DNA of 64,000 nucleotides from Candidatus Kapaibacterium sp. (GTDB lineage Bacteria; Bacteroidota; Ignavibacteria; Kapaibacteriales; UBA2268): assembly GCA_023957315.1 (NCBI GenBank), contig JAMLHE010000004.1, positions 186,001 to 250,000 of the forward strand, given 5' to 3'. A program made the position numbers and the translations under genes. Under the pieces are notes generated by a model. The model ran no database searches. It was not told where the DNA came from and saw only the letters and a list, made by a program, of their open reading frames with translations. This document shows positions 9,108-19,054 of this stretch, one piece after another. Position 1 is the stretch's first letter, and each line of letters starts with the position of its first letter.

Positions 9108-9452
9108 ATGATATATTCAATTTTAATAAGCGTAGCAATGTTCTTTTTCGGAAGTATAATTGCCCATACACATGATGGTGACCATACGCAAAAAACAGAG
9201 TTTATGGTATATGGGAACTGCGGTATGTGCGAAGCCAGAATTGAAAAAGCTGCAAAAATAGAAGGCGTCAAGTCTGCTGATTGGGACCAAAGCACTAAGA
9301 TGCTTACCGTCGAATATGATACCGAGATTGTCGAACTCAAGACAATTCATGAAAGCATTGCGGCAGTAGGACACGATACAGAGCTTGCGAAGGCTTCCGA
9401 TAGTGTTTATGCAAAACTACACAAGTGCTGCAAATACGACCGACCCGAGTAA
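9108..9452 (+). CDS. Small exported heavy-metal-associated protein
   Basis: 114 residues. An N-terminal signal or anchor segment (about 1-19) is followed by a His-rich stretch (HTHDGDH) and one HMA domain with GNCGMC (C38/C41), then a C-terminal KCCKYD with two more cysteines. The mature protein is probably periplasmic and binds or delivers Cu(I). It follows copA by 121 bp and is closed by a terminator, which fits a copper-handling unit. It resembles small HMA proteins common next to copA in Bacteroidota. Confidence 0.88.
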   Translation: MIYSILISVAMFFFGSIIAHTHDGDHTQKTEFMVYGNCGMCEARIEKAAKIEGVKSADWDQSTKMLTVEYDTEIVELKTIHESIAAVGHDTELAKASDSVYAKLHKCCKYDRPE

Positions 9453-9469
9453 AATCAACTTGAATAATT

Positions 9470-9499
9470 GACTCTGCAATCATGCAGAGTCTTTTTTTT
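9470..9499 (+). terminator. Rho-independent terminator of the copper genes
   Basis: Perfect 9-bp stem GACTCTGCA / TGCAGAGTC with a 4-nt loop followed by eight T residues, 18 bp after the stop codon. Confidence 0.93.
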
Positions 9500-9605
9500 G
9501 CCACTTCGCTATTAAGCATTCATTTCAACACACTTACAATATAATAACAACATATACTTTAATGTATGACTTGTTACTACATAATATAAAAGTTAGAAAA
9601 TTCTG

Positions 9606-11426
9606 ATGAATAAACAAAATTTACGCAATATAGCGATTATTGCTCACGTTGACCACGGCAAGACTACCTTAGTGGACGGCATGTTGAACCAAAGCGGTAC
9701 ATTCCGTGCTAATCAGCATGTGGACGAGCGAGTCATGGATTCGATGGATTTGGAACGCGAACGCGGCATTACCATTATGGCAAAAAATACTGCCATTTGG
9801 TATCACGACATTAAAATCAACATCATTGATACTCCCGGTCACGCCGATTTTGGCGGCGAAGTGGAACGTAGTCTTAGTTTGGTGGATGGTGCAATTCTTT
9901 TGGTAGATGCCAGCGAAGGTCCTTTGCCTCAAACCCGTTTCGTAGTCAAGAAAGCTTTGGCAAAGAAATTACCCATTATTGTGGTAATCAACAAGATTGA
10001 CCGCTCTGATGCAAGGATTCAAGCTGTGACAAATGAAATTTACGACTTGTTTATCGACCTCGATGCCTCTGACCAACAAATTGAATTCAAAATTTTATAT
10101 ACTATTGCCAGAGATGGGATTGCTCATTACGAAATTGGCGACGATTGTACTGATTTGCAACCTCTCTTCGATACTATTGTCGAACAAATCCCCGGTCCAA
10201 AGTCAGTTGATGACCACGAACCACAATTTTTGATTACAAATCTTGATTATGATTCATACGTCGGGCAAATTGCAATTGGCAGGCTCGAAAACGGCGTTCT
10301 TGAAATGAACAAGCAATACACACTTTGTGCCGAACATGGCAACCGCAACAATCTCAAACTTTCTGCTCTATATACTTTTATGGGCTTGAAGAAAAAAATG
10401 GTTGATAGAGTCGAATCAGGAGATATTATAGCAATTGCAGGTATTGACGGTATTAGCATCGGTGATACTCTTACAGATAATGATAACCCAAAACCCTTAC
10501 CGAGAATAACAATTGATGCTCCAACTGTTTCGATGATATTTTATATAAACAACAGTCCATTTGCAGGGACTGAAGGCAAATTCTTGACTACTCGCCATTT
10601 GAAAGCGCGTTTGGAAAAGGAAATGCTCCGCAATGTATCGCTCGAAGTAGAACCAATCGCTGACCGTGCAGACGCTTTCGAAGTTAAAGGTCGCGGAGAA
10701 TTACAAATGGCGATTTTAATTGAAACTATGCGTCGCGAAGGCTTTGAATTCATGGTTTCAAGACCAAGTGTAATTACAAAAGAAGTAGACGGCAAGCTAC
10801 ACGAACCTGTCGAAAGAGTTTACCTGGACGTTCTGGAACAACATGTTGGTGTCATTACCGAAAAGCTTTCAACACGCAAAGGTGTTATGCAAAATTTGAT
10901 GAATACCGGACACGGACGCGTTAATATGGAATTTTTGATTCCATCTCGCGGTCTAATCGGTTTCAGAAGTCAGTTCCTAACTGATACAAAAGGTTCCGGC
11001 GTAATGAATACTTTGTTCGAAGGTTATTCAGAATCCTTTGGCACTATCCCGCAACGCAGTTCCGGTGCTTTAGTTGCTGATAGGTCAGGCAGAACTACAG
11101 GTTATGCAAGTTTGGCTATGGAAGATAGGGGAGAGCTCTTCATCGAACCGGGTACCAAAGTATATATAGGAATGATTATCGGCGAACGCAACAAAACTAC
11201 CGATTTACAGGTAAACATTACAAAAGAGAAGAAATTATCAAATATGAGAGCGTCGGGTTCGGATAATACAATTCCATTACGTCCACCCCGCAAATTATCG
11301 CTCGAACAATCAATTGAATTCATTGCCGATGACGAAGTAGTAGAAATTACTCCCGAATCAATCAGATTGCGTAAAATGGAGTTAGACCCCAATAAACGCA
11401 AATCTTCAATGAGAGACGAACTTTAA
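9606..11426 (+). CDS. typA: Ribosome-associated translational GTPase TypA/BipA
   Basis: 606 residues, the family's usual length. The N-terminal GTPase domain shows G1 AHVDHGKTTL, switch I ERERGITIMAKN, G3 DTPGHADFGGEVERS and G4 NKIDR. EF-G-like domains follow, and the BipA-specific C-terminal domain includes SRGLIGFRSQF. The protein assists 50S assembly and stress adaptation on the ribosome. It is flanked by unrelated genes: the copper cluster ends before it and a convergent minus-strand pair begins 11 bp after it. The identity is secure. Confidence 0.97.
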   Translation: MNKQNLRNIAIIAHVDHGKTTLVDGMLNQSGTFRANQHVDERVMDSMDLERERGITIMAKNTAIWYHDIKINIIDTPGHADFGGEVERSLSLVDGAILLVDASEGPLPQTRFVVKKALAKKLPIIVVINKIDRSDARIQAVTNEIYDLFIDLDASDQQIEFKILYTIARDGIAHYEIGDDCTDLQPLFDTIVEQIPGPKSVDDHEPQFLITNLDYDSYVGQIAIGRLENGVLEMNKQYTLCAEHGNRNNLKLSALYTFMGLKKKMVDRVESGDIIAIAGIDGISIGDTLTDNDNPKPLPRITIDAPTVSMIFYINNSPFAGTEGKFLTTRHLKARLEKEMLRNVSLEVEPIADRADAFEVKGRGELQMAILIETMRREGFEFMVSRPSVITKEVDGKLHEPVERVYLDVLEQHVGVITEKLSTRKGVMQNLMNTGHGRVNMEFLIPSRGLIGFRSQFLTDTKGSGVMNTLFEGYSESFGTIPQRSSGALVADRSGRTTGYASLAMEDRGELFIEPGTKVYIGMIIGERNKTTDLQVNITKEKKLSNMRASGSDNTIPLRPPRKLSLEQSIEFIADDEVVEITPESIRLRKMELDPNKRKSSMRDEL

Positions 11427-11436
11427 TCTTTCAGAT

Positions 11437-12711
11437 TTAAGTCCCAATACCCTTATACAAAATTCCTGCCTTGATAATATTTTCTTTGTCAAGGCAGTTT
11501 TTGCCATCTATAACGATTCTGATATTATATTTCAACAAGAATTCAGGCGTTAATTTTTCTTTGAATAAATTATGGTCTGTTGCCAACACTACTGCATATG
11601 AATTTTCAAGAGCCATTTCGAGCGAATCAACATTAGAATGCTCGGGGAAATACGGGTCATATACAAATGTGGCAGCTTGCTTTTCGTGCAAAATGCTCTT
11701 CAAAATCACCGATGGAGATTCCCTCAAATCACCCACATTTGCTTTGTAGCTCAATCCCAATAATGCAATTGGAGTATTTTTGATTGGTCGCTCTAAAATA
11801 TTTAGAGCATCTGTCAACTTCTCAACTGTGTATTCGGGCATCGAATTATTGATTTCGCGAGCTAATTTGAGTAATTTATGGTCGAAACCACTTTGCCTAG
11901 CTCTTTCAATCAAATAATATGGGTCAACCGGAATACAATGTCCGCCGACTCCGCATCCGGGAAAATGTGGCAAAAATGCAAAGGGTTTGTTGGACGCACC
12001 TTTTATCACAGCCATCAAATCAATATTCAACACATCAAATGATTTTGCCAATTCATTTACAAATGCAATATTAATATCTCGGAAAGTATTTTCGATAATT
12101 TTTGTAGCTTCGACAGTCTTGAGATTTGGCATTTCATTAATTTCGCCCGATATAAAACTTCTATAAAAATCGGCTAAAACTTTAGTCGCTTCAGGGCGAG
12201 TAGAACCGATATTTCGCGGAATATTATATACATTCCAAAATGGGTCACCGGGATTGATTCTCTCAGGGCAATGTGCAACATCAAAGTCAATTCCTGCTTT
12301 CAAATCTATGCTATCTTCAATCATCGGGATAACGATTTCATCGCAAACTCCGGGATTAATAGTTGATTCGACCACTACATAGCAGCCTTTTTTGATATAT
12401 GGCAAAACGGCTTCAACACCTGATTTCAGCGGCGTCAAATCCGGTGTATAATCGTTTAACACAGGTGTAGGCACACAAATGATAAATATATCCGAATCCG
12501 TCATTATATCAGCTTGGTCAGAAACAAGAAATTTCGTTATTTTCAAATCTTCACTACATTGGACATCATCAATCGGGCATTGTCTGTTGCGAATTTTATT
12601 GACTTTTTTTGATTGGTAATCATAGCCTACAACTTCGTGAGACGTTTTCAAATCAATAGCACATGCTAAGGGGAGCCCCACATATCCCAATCCGATAATC
12701 GCTATTTTCAT
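11437..12711 (-). CDS. Nucleotide-sugar dehydrogenase (UDP-HexNAc 6-dehydrogenase, TviB/WbpO-like)
   Basis: NAD-dependent oxidation of a UDP-N-acetylhexosamine to the uronic acid, a precursor step for surface polysaccharides. 424 residues. The N-terminal Rossmann motif is IGLGYVGLPLA, with ESTINPG in the first half, KxxEN-type central helices (TKIIENTFRDINIAFVNEL), the catalytic cysteine in GCGVGGHCIPVDPYY (C259), and a C-terminal UDP-binding domain with LGLSYKANVGDLRESPS. The exact hexosamine cannot be read from sequence. It ends only 11 bp from the convergent typA gene and follows glmS by 13 bp on the same strand, so the two are probably cotranscribed and linked through UDP-GlcNAc supply. 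Confidence 0.92.
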   Translation of the reverse strand: MKIAIIGLGYVGLPLACAIDLKTSHEVVGYDYQSKKVNKIRNRQCPIDDVQCSEDLKITKFLVSDQADIMTDSDIFIICVPTPVLNDYTPDLTPLKSGVEAVLPYIKKGCYVVVESTINPGVCDEIVIPMIEDSIDLKAGIDFDVAHCPERINPGDPFWNVYNIPRNIGSTRPEATKVLADFYRSFISGEINEMPNLKTVEATKIIENTFRDINIAFVNELAKSFDVLNIDLMAVIKGASNKPFAFLPHFPGCGVGGHCIPVDPYYLIERARQSGFDHKLLKLAREINNSMPEYTVEKLTDALNILERPIKNTPIALLGLSYKANVGDLRESPSVILKSILHEKQAATFVYDPYFPEHSNVDSLEMALENSYAVVLATDHNLFKEKLTPEFLLKYNIRIVIDGKNCLDKENIIKAGILYKGIGT

Positions 12712-12724
12712 AATTTTTCTCCTA

Positions 12725-14557
12725 TTACTCTACGGTAACGCTTTTTGCTAAATTTCTGGGTTTATCTATGTCGCAATCCAGCTCTAATGCTGTATAATAA
12801 GCTAATAACTGAAAAGGAATGACGGACAAAATCGGGGTCAGCATCGGCAATGTTTCGGGTATGTATATCACGTTGTCTGCGACAGATTCAATCCTTGTGT
12901 CGCCTTCGGTAGCAATAGCAATGATTTTACCTTTGCGAGCCTTGACTTCCTCTATGTTCGATATTATTTTTTCGTATATTTCATCTTGAGTGGCGATAAA
13001 TACAACAGGCATATTCTCATCAATCAATGCAATCGGTCCATGCTTCATTTCTGCTGCCGGATAACCTTCTGCATGGATGTAGGAAATTTCCTTCAATTTC
13101 AAAGCACCTTCGAGAGCTACGGGGAAGTTATATCCGCGACCAAGGTAAAGGAAATTTTTGGCTTTTGCATGTTGCTTGGCTATCTCTTGAATTTTGTCGG
13201 CTGACTCGAATATTTTATTGATTTTATCTGGAATTTTGAGCAATTCCTTGGCGATTTTTATACCTTCATATTTGCTCAAAGTATTCATCCTGCCTAACAT
13301 AATCGCAATGAGGGTCAATACAGTTAGTTGCGATGTGAAAGCTTTGGTCGAGGCTACTCCGATTTCCGGTCCGGCATGAGTATAGACCCCGGCTGATGTG
13401 TAGCGAGCGATTGAACTGCCCACAACATTGACGATGCCCAAGACAGTTGCACCTTTTTGCTTTGCTTCACGAACTGCTGCCATTGTATCGGCAGTTTCGC
13501 CACTTTGCGAAATTGCAAGCACAATATCATTTTTCTTAATTACAGGGTTTCGATAGCGAAATTCTGACGCATATTCGACTTCTACGGGTATATTTGCCAA
13601 ATGTTCAATAATGTATTCGCCTACAAGCCCTGCGTGCCATGAAGTGCCACAGGCTGTGATTATAATCCGTTCTGCTGAACGAAGCTGCTCATGAATATGT
13701 CGCAAGCCGCCAAGTTTTACATCGCCTTCATCAACAAGCAAACGCCCGCGGAATGCATTTTGAATCGTTTCCGGTTGCTCGAAAATCTCCTTAAGCATAA
13801 AATGCTCGAATCCACCTTTTTCAATTTGCTCCAAATCGAATTCGATTTGCTCAATTTTCGAAATCGTCTCAACGTTGGAAATTGTCTTTGTATGATAGCC
13901 ATCGCGAGTGATTACGGCGATTTCATTATCATTAAGATATATTACTTGCTTGGTGTATTGGATAACAGCTGCAGCGTCAGATGCTGCCACAAATTCATCG
14001 TCGCCGATTCCAATCAGCAATGGGCTACCACGACGTGCAGCAATCAACATATCGGGATGGTCTGCTGAAAGCACAAGCATTCCAAAAGTGCCGTCCACCT
14101 CCGAGAGGGCAAATCTCACTGCATATTCCAAATCGCCGAATCGCTCGTACAATGCACCTATGAACACTGCCAAAACTTCAGTATCAGTTTCCGATTTGAA
14201 CTTATATCCGTCTAAAGTCAATTTTGTCTTAATCGCAGTGTAATTTTCGATTATACCATTATGCACAATCGTTATCTTATTTGCTTGGTCGGAATGCGGG
14301 TGAGCATTGATGTCGTTCGGGAACCCGTGAGTTGCCCAACGAGTATGTGCAATGCCGATTGTGGAGCTTTCTTTGCTCAAATCTACCATTCTTTCAAGCT
14401 CCGACACCTTACCTTTTTTCTTCGTCGTTTTGATGATACCATCGTTCAGCACTGCAATTCCGGCTGAATCATATCCGCGATATTCCATCCTTTTTAAGCC
14501 GTTGATAAGTATGTTCGCAGCCGAACTTTTTCCTAAATATCCTACAATTCCACACAT
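12725..14557 (-). CDS. glmS: Glutamine--fructose-6-phosphate aminotransferase (isomerizing)
   Basis: Makes glucosamine-6-phosphate from fructose-6-phosphate and glutamine, feeding peptidoglycan, LPS and other amino sugars. 610 residues. Starts MCGIVGYLG with the N-terminal nucleophile Cys2, and continues with the class II glutaminase motifs HTRWATHG and VHNGIIENY. It has two SIS domains (ITACGTSWHAGLVGEY, LGRGYNFPVALEGALKLKE) and the conserved C-terminal DKPRNLAKSVTVE. No glmS ribozyme-like structure is evident upstream; the roughly 135-bp gap to prfA is simply AT-rich and must carry divergent promoters. Confidence 0.97.
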   Translation of the reverse strand: MCGIVGYLGKSSAANILINGLKRMEYRGYDSAGIAVLNDGIIKTTKKKGKVSELERMVDLSKESSTIGIAHTRWATHGFPNDINAHPHSDQANKITIVHNGIIENYTAIKTKLTLDGYKFKSETDTEVLAVFIGALYERFGDLEYAVRFALSEVDGTFGMLVLSADHPDMLIAARRGSPLLIGIGDDEFVAASDAAAVIQYTKQVIYLNDNEIAVITRDGYHTKTISNVETISKIEQIEFDLEQIEKGGFEHFMLKEIFEQPETIQNAFRGRLLVDEGDVKLGGLRHIHEQLRSAERIIITACGTSWHAGLVGEYIIEHLANIPVEVEYASEFRYRNPVIKKNDIVLAISQSGETADTMAAVREAKQKGATVLGIVNVVGSSIARYTSAGVYTHAGPEIGVASTKAFTSQLTVLTLIAIMLGRMNTLSKYEGIKIAKELLKIPDKINKIFESADKIQEIAKQHAKAKNFLYLGRGYNFPVALEGALKLKEISYIHAEGYPAAEMKHGPIALIDENMPVVFIATQDEIYEKIISNIEEVKARKGKIIAIATEGDTRIESVADNVIYIPETLPMLTPILSVIPFQLLAYYTALELDCDIDKPRNLAKSVTVE

Positions 14558-14692
14558 AATACTCTTTTTTAATTTTAATTTAACAACAAATATAATTAAT
14601 AATCAGTAAATCTCGGACATTAATCATCTCTTTAACTTAAGTGCTTTATTTCAATCGTCATATTTTTCGTATTTTTGTATGTTATACTATAA

Positions 14693-15793
14693 ATGAATAA
14701 GACGAATATGTACGAAAAAATAAAATCAATCATCGAGAGATTCGAAAAAATTGAGGAAAGCCTGAACAATCCTGACATTATGAATGATGTCAATCGTTAC
14801 AAGCAAATTTCTCGCGAACGTAAGCAACTCAAAGTTCTTGCTGATATTGGCACGCGTTATATCAAAATGAGTGACGAATTGCAATCCAACAAGGAATTGA
14901 CCCAAGAGAAAGCCCTTGACCCCGAAATTCGCGAAATGGCTTACGAAGAAATAGAGATGTTGACCGCAGAAATCGAAAAACTTGACGATGAACTCAGATT
15001 TTTGCTCATTCCCAAAGACCCGAACGATTTGAAAAACTGTATCGTCGAAATGAGAGCCGGCACAGGTGGTGACGAAGCGGGAATTTTTGTCGGAGATTTG
15101 TTCAAAATGTATCAATACTATGCCGACAAAGTTGGTTTCAAACTCGAAGTAATTGATTTCAACGAAAGTGAAAAGGGCGGATTTAAGGAAATTATCTTCT
15201 CTATGTCCGGCGACGACGTTTTCGGCACACTCAAATTCGAGAGCGGTGTGCATCGCGTCCAAAGAGTACCCGAAACTGAAGCAAGTGGTCGAGTTCATAC
15301 TTCCGCAGCAACTGTTGCAATACTCCCCGAAGCTGAAGAAATTGATGTTGAGATTCGCGAAGAGGACGTCCGGATTGACATCTTCAGAGCAGGTGGCAAA
15401 GGCGGACAGAATGTGAACAAAGTCGAAACAGCCGTGAGATTGGTCCACAATCCCACCGGAATCGTTGTCCAATGCCAGGAAGAGCGTTCGCAGTTGAAAA
15501 ATCGCGAAAGAGCTATGAAAGTACTTCGCTCGCGAATCTACGAACTTGAACTCTCGAAGCAACAAGCTGAAATGTCCTCATCGCGAAAAATGATGGTCAA
15601 ATCCGGAGACCGTTCGGAGAAAATTCGCACTTATAATTACCCTCAAAATCGGGTGACAGACCACCGTTTGGAAGGCGACGCCAAAAATTATTCGCTTCAT
15701 TCAATTATGAACGGCGACCTCGACGTCATTATCTCGAATCTGAAAGTAGCCGAAAAAGCCGAATTGCTCAACCAGGGCGTTTCACAACTTTAA
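14693..15793 (+). CDS. prfA: Peptide chain release factor 1
   Basis: Terminates translation at UAA and UAG. 366 residues. The GGQ peptidyl-hydrolysis motif lies at 237-239 ([18 protein letters not shown]), and the codon-recognition PxT motif appears as PET in [17 protein letters not shown]. An alternative start is Met6 (MYEKIKSI), which would remove five residues. No strong ribosome-binding site is seen. pheS follows 59 bp downstream on the same strand. Confidence 0.96.
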   Translation: MNKTNMYEKIKSIIERFEKIEESLNNPDIMNDVNRYKQISRERKQLKVLADIGTRYIKMSDELQSNKELTQEKALDPEIREMAYEEIEMLTAEIEKLDDELRFLLIPKDPNDLKNCIVEMRAGTGGDEAGIFVGDLFKMYQYYADKVGFKLEVIDFNESEKGGFKEIIFSMSGDDVFGTLKFESGVHRVQRVPETEASGRVHTSAATVAILPEAEEIDVEIREEDVRIDIFRAGGKGGQNVNKVETAVRLVHNPTGIVVQCQEERSQLKNRERAMKVLRSRIYELELSKQQAEMSSSRKMMVKSGDRSEKIRTYNYPQNRVTDHRLEGDAKNYSLHSIMNGDLDVIISNLKVAEKAELLNQGVSQL

Positions 15794-15852
15794 TTTGAAC
15801 TTATTGCACCTTTTTGTTATATTGTATATTATTTACTAATAAATTTCAAAAA

Positions 15853-16866
15853 ATGATTGACGAAATAAGAAACTTGCGAAACCAAATTGCCACCGAAATC
15901 GGCGAAATTACAAGCAAAGAATTGCTCGATAACTTCCGTATGAAATACCTCGTGAAAAAAGGCGAAATTCAATCCTATTTCGAGAAAATGAAAACAGCCG
16001 CTCCGGACATTAAGCCAATCATTGGCAAAGAGCTCAACGAATTGCGGCAATTTGCAGAGCGTGAATTCAAGGAGCTGCAAGAAAAATTCACAACAGCGAC
16101 CGAAACAACTGTTGACATAGATATGACTTTGCCCGGGCGACGCAACTTCAACGGCACATTCCACCCCGTTTTGCAGACTTTGGAGGACATCACAGAAATT
16201 TTCAGGTCAATGGGTTTCACCGTTGCCGAAGGACCCGACATCGAGGACGGCTACCACAACTTTGACGCGCTAAACTTCGCTCCGGACCATCCTGCACGCG
16301 ATATGCAGGACACTTTTTTTGTCAAATCCGATAGGGAACTTTTACTCAGAACCCATACTTCGCCTGTGCAAATTCGAGTAATGCAATCTCAGCAACCTCC
16401 AATCCGCTCAATCATGCCCGGACGCGTTTATAGGAACGAATCTATCAACTCCCGCTCGCTCGCAGAATTTCACCAAGTGGAAGGGCTTTACATAGACAAA
16501 AACGTCTCCTTAGCCGAGCTCAAAGCCACAATCATGGCATTTGCAAAGCGCATGTATGGCGAAAAATCAAAATTCAGATTCCGTCCCTCATACTTCCCAT
16601 TCACCGAACCATCGGCAGAAGTTGACATAAGCTGCTACCTATGTGGCGGAACCGGATGCCGCATTTGCAAATATTCAGGTTGGCTTGAAATCGCAGGATG
16701 TGGAATGGTGCATCCAAACGTGCTACGCGCCGGCGGAATTGACCCCGAAATTTACAGCGGATATGCATTCGGATTCGGCATCGAGCGAGTCACACTACTA
16801 CGTACCGGCATAGACGACATCCGATTGCTCTACGAAAACGATTTGAGGGTACTCCGACAATTCTAA
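15853..16866 (+). CDS. pheS: Phenylalanine--tRNA ligase alpha subunit
   Basis: Catalytic subunit of PheRS; charges tRNA-Phe with the beta subunit. About 337 residues from the ATG at [12 protein letters not shown] longer reading frame from a TTG 39 bp upstream is unlikely. An N-terminal coiled coil is followed by class II motifs: motif 2 around [22 protein letters not shown], and motif 3 in [19 protein letters not shown]. It carries the Cys-rich insertion [17 protein letters not shown] before the [10 protein letters not shown] motif, a variant known from several phyla and probably zinc-binding. pheT is not adjacent, so the two subunits are unlinked here or were separated by the prophage side. 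Confidence 0.96.
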   Translation: MIDEIRNLRNQIATEIGEITSKELLDNFRMKYLVKKGEIQSYFEKMKTAAPDIKPIIGKELNELRQFAEREFKELQEKFTTATETTVDIDMTLPGRRNFNGTFHPVLQTLEDITEIFRSMGFTVAEGPDIEDGYHNFDALNFAPDHPARDMQDTFFVKSDRELLLRTHTSPVQIRVMQSQQPPIRSIMPGRVYRNESINSRSLAEFHQVEGLYIDKNVSLAELKATIMAFAKRMYGEKSKFRFRPSYFPFTEPSAEVDISCYLCGGTGCRICKYSGWLEIAGCGMVHPNVLRAGGIDPEIYSGYAFGFGIERVTLLRTGIDDIRLLYENDLRVLRQF

Positions 16867-16945
16867 GAAATTTTGCATTTTTCGCTAAAAAAGATTTTGT
16901 CAATTCAGAAAAAAGTGTTACTTTTGAATTCTTTGTGAATCCGAC

Positions 16946-17017
16946 GGTCCCATCGACTAACGGTTAGGTCACCAGCCTTTCACGCTGGCAGTAGGGGTTC
17001 GAATCCCCTTGGGATCA
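16946..17017 (+). tRNA. tRNA-Glu (anticodon TTC)
   Basis: Acceptor arms GGTCCCA (16946-16952) and TGGGATC (17010-17016) pair with one G-T wobble. The anticodon stem CCAGC/GCTGG encloses the loop CTTTCAC with anticodon TTC at 16979-16981. The T arm is AGGGG-TTCGAAT-CCCCT. The CCA is not encoded. Its 3' end faces the prophage integrase 104 bp away, so it is one of two candidate attachment tRNAs. Confidence 0.96.
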
Positions 17018-17041
17018 CAGAAAATATTTTTTTGCGACTTG

Positions 17042-17073
17042 AAACCCTGATTATGTCAGGGTTTTTCTTTTTT
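17042..17073 (+). terminator. Terminator after tRNA-Glu
   Basis: Perfect 9-bp stem AAACCCTGA / TCAGGGTTT with the loop TTATG, followed by a T-rich run. Confidence 0.9.
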
Positions 17074-17120
17074 GCACAAAATAAACGTGTCTAATATGTG
17101 TGCTATTTTGGATAAATTTG

Positions 17121-18239
17121 TCATTTATTGACAAGTTTTTCAATCACTTTTCCGCCCAGAGCCGTTACATAATGTTCACGCTGAACAACTTGGGTATGCC
17201 CTAACAATTCGGCTACAATATGCGGAGCTATGCCAACCTCTTTGATTAGATGATTCTCTCGCCAAGCTCGAATCGGGTGGAAGCCCTTTTCCACCTCAAT
17301 ACCTAATACTTTTTTGGCAGTTTTCAAATGTTCATGCGGATGCACACTCGCAATCCATGGAAACATCTTTCCCGTCGTTTTATCCATACAAGTGTCTCTA
17401 ATTCCCTCTACGATGTCAAATAACTCTGGAAAAATTGACATAGGGAATTCCCGTGACATTATTTTCATATTGGCAGTACCTTTGCCATGGATTGTAATAA
17501 TGTCGTTATTTATATCTTTATTAAAGAAACGAAGGATTCTATAAGTCTTACGCCTGTTGTGGCGTGATAGCGAACCAAATAGTACATGTCATACTTCTGC
17601 TTTTGCCTTGAAATAATCTATTATCGCTAAAACGTGCTCTGTCGTGTAACTAATCTTTTTCGATTTTACCACTTCCGGGATGCTATCCAACAACACCGGA
17701 TTATATTTAATCATTCCCCTGCTATGAGCATATTTGAAAATCCTTGATAAATTGCTTGTTAGCTTGCGAATGTAATTGGGATGATATTGCCGTTTTATAT
17801 CTGCTAATTTATTCTCAATATGATTCCGGATTGCATCAATATCATCCAAATAGAAATCTGAATCCGAAAAGAAGTATTTGAGAGTTCTATCGGTCAAGTA
17901 TTTGGTAACTTTCGGAAATTCATGATAAAACAGCTTATAATATCTATCTACCAGGTCACTTAACATCACAGGTTCAGTTGAACCGTCGTTCGGTCCGTTA
18001 ACAGTTTTGACTGTAAAATGAGTATGTATTGCTTTTTCAAGCTCGGTTAATGCGTAATCTTTATTGCCGGCACTCCAAGGAATACCCAAACTAAAGCGTA
18101 ATCGAGTTGGATTCAATGCAGATTTGACAATATCCAAGTGTACACGGTCATTGCGACGGTAACAGCAACCAAAGTTGTAGTATATGTGACCCTTGCGAAG
18201 ATACCAACGGTCACTTGTTTTAGTTCTTGGACGTGACAT
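17121..18239 (-). pseudogene. Tyrosine recombinase/integrase, disrupted by two compensating frameshifts
   Basis: Site-specific recombinase of the phage integrase family. The 5' part (18239 down to a TGA at 17591-17589) has the Arm and core-binding regions and ends ...IIDYFKAKAEV. The 3' part (to 17121) has HPIR, ELLGHTQ and the nucleophile tyrosine in REHYV. Between them the conserved box I segment YYLVRYHATTGVRLIESFVSL, containing the catalytic Arg, is only present in the +1 frame (about 17590-17513), after which the original frame resumes at DINNDIITIHGKGT. So one indel near 17591 and a compensating one near 17512 break the gene. Either the gene is dead, the sequence has two errors, or recoding occurs; the last seems least likely. 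It overlaps the preceding repressor-like gene by 20 bp. Confidence 0.85.
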
Positions 18240-18486
18240 TGCTCATTTGGCTTGTTTGATAGATAACTATACCTGCATTGTTGAAAGCATACATTCCATT
18301 TTCACCACTTAATAACCAATCGAGTGAACAGCCTGTATTGTAGATTTTAACCAAATCTTGCAATGTTGGCTCGGTAACACCATCGAACCAAGATTTCAGG
18401 TCAGATAAAGGAATCCCGGACTTCACTGCATAAGTGTTGAAGTCTGTGTAATTCGCTTCTATAAAGTTCAAAAGTCTATCAATCAT
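18220..18486 (-). CDS. Small Cro/CI-like DNA-binding protein
   Basis: 88 residues with an XRE-like helical domain ending in CSLDWLLSGENGMY, the signature that closes the HTH domain of many phage repressors of the Bacteroidota/Chlorobi side (also in the proteins at 24461 and 30374). It ends inside the integrase start (20-bp overlap), so the two are coupled, as for excisionase or repressor genes beside integrases. A 9-bp inverted repeat lies about 40 bp upstream of its start. Its role could be excisionase control or a secondary repressor. Confidence 0.7.
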   Translation of the reverse strand: MIDRLLNFIEANYTDFNTYAVKSGIPLSDLKSWFDGVTEPTLQDLVKIYNTGCSLDWLLSGENGMYAFNNAGIVIYQTSQMSNVTSKN

Positions 18487-18524
18487 GACAATTCCAATAA
18501 AAATACTGCAAAAAATAAATAAAA

Positions 18525-18560
18525 AATCTATGCAAATTTATATATTTTTAAGCATAGATT
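18525..18560. promoter_or_regulatory. Inverted repeat, candidate operator
   Basis: AATCTATGC (18525-18533) and GCATAGATT (18552-18560) form perfect 9-bp arms separated by 18 AT-rich bases. It lies in the roughly 120-bp gap upstream of the small repressor-like gene, a natural place for an autoregulatory operator. Confidence 0.6.
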
Positions 18561-18608
18561 AATAAATTTTCTATATTATTTTAGATTATAATGTCAGAAA
18601 AGCAGAGT

Positions 18609-18974
18609 TTACCCCGGGAACATTGTATCTTGATTGACAGGATGGTAACGGCTGAGTACCGGTAATGGATTTTTATTAAGTAGCTTTGCACTAAGCAACT
18701 CATCTATCATTTTGCGTAATGTAGATTCTGCAAGTCGAGTTTCCATTACCAATTTTTGCAGAAGATGTGTAGTGTCAACGCATTCATTGATGCGTTTGAT
18801 GACATAAGGTCGTACCAGCTTTGGATTATCCAAGCGTGGCACGTAAACAGTTAGTCCCGGTATGCCTATAATTAGTTGTTTGACTGCTTGAAGTCCTGCA
18901 TTATCGGCAACAAATTTCAGGTTGTCCGGTAGGTCTTCGTAAGTTATTAAATTGACAATTTCATCTTCTTTCAT
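18609..18974 (-). CDS. Mor-like transcriptional activator
   Basis: 121 residues from MKEDEIVNLITYEDL. An upstream in-frame ATG would add 31 hydrophobic residues with no family similarity, so the internal start is preferred. The segment YEDLPDNLKFVADNAGLQAVKQLIIGIPGLTVYVP matches the dimerisation domain pattern of the Mu middle-operon activator Mor, and a C-terminal HTH (LLQKLVMETRLAESTLRKMI) follows. It may activate the late promoters of this phage, in keeping with the Mu-like head genes. It is the last gene of the minus-strand early operon. Assignment is from pattern memory, so moderate confidence. Confidence 0.6.
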   Translation of the reverse strand: MKEDEIVNLITYEDLPDNLKFVADNAGLQAVKQLIIGIPGLTVYVPRLDNPKLVRPYVIKRINECVDTTHLLQKLVMETRLAESTLRKMIDELLSAKLLNKNPLPVLSRYHPVNQDTMFPG

Positions 18975-19054
18975 GCTGATAATCTCTGTTGTGGTTTTGC
19001 AAATATAGTAAAAATAGTTTAGTATGCAAATTGAACTCTTATCGGAAATAGTAT

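Noticed and set aside
14558-14692. glmS ribozyme upstream of glmS
   Set aside because: The upstream gap is short and AT-rich with no recognisable ribozyme core.
14726-15565. 279-residue minus-strand reading frame
   Set aside because: It is entirely antisense to prfA, a certain gene, and has no domain-like composition.
17589-17591. Recoded TGA or selenocysteine-type readthrough in the integrase
   Set aside because: In-frame continuation gives a sequence unlike integrases; the conserved box is in another frame, so two frameshifts explain the data better. TGA ends many other genes here.
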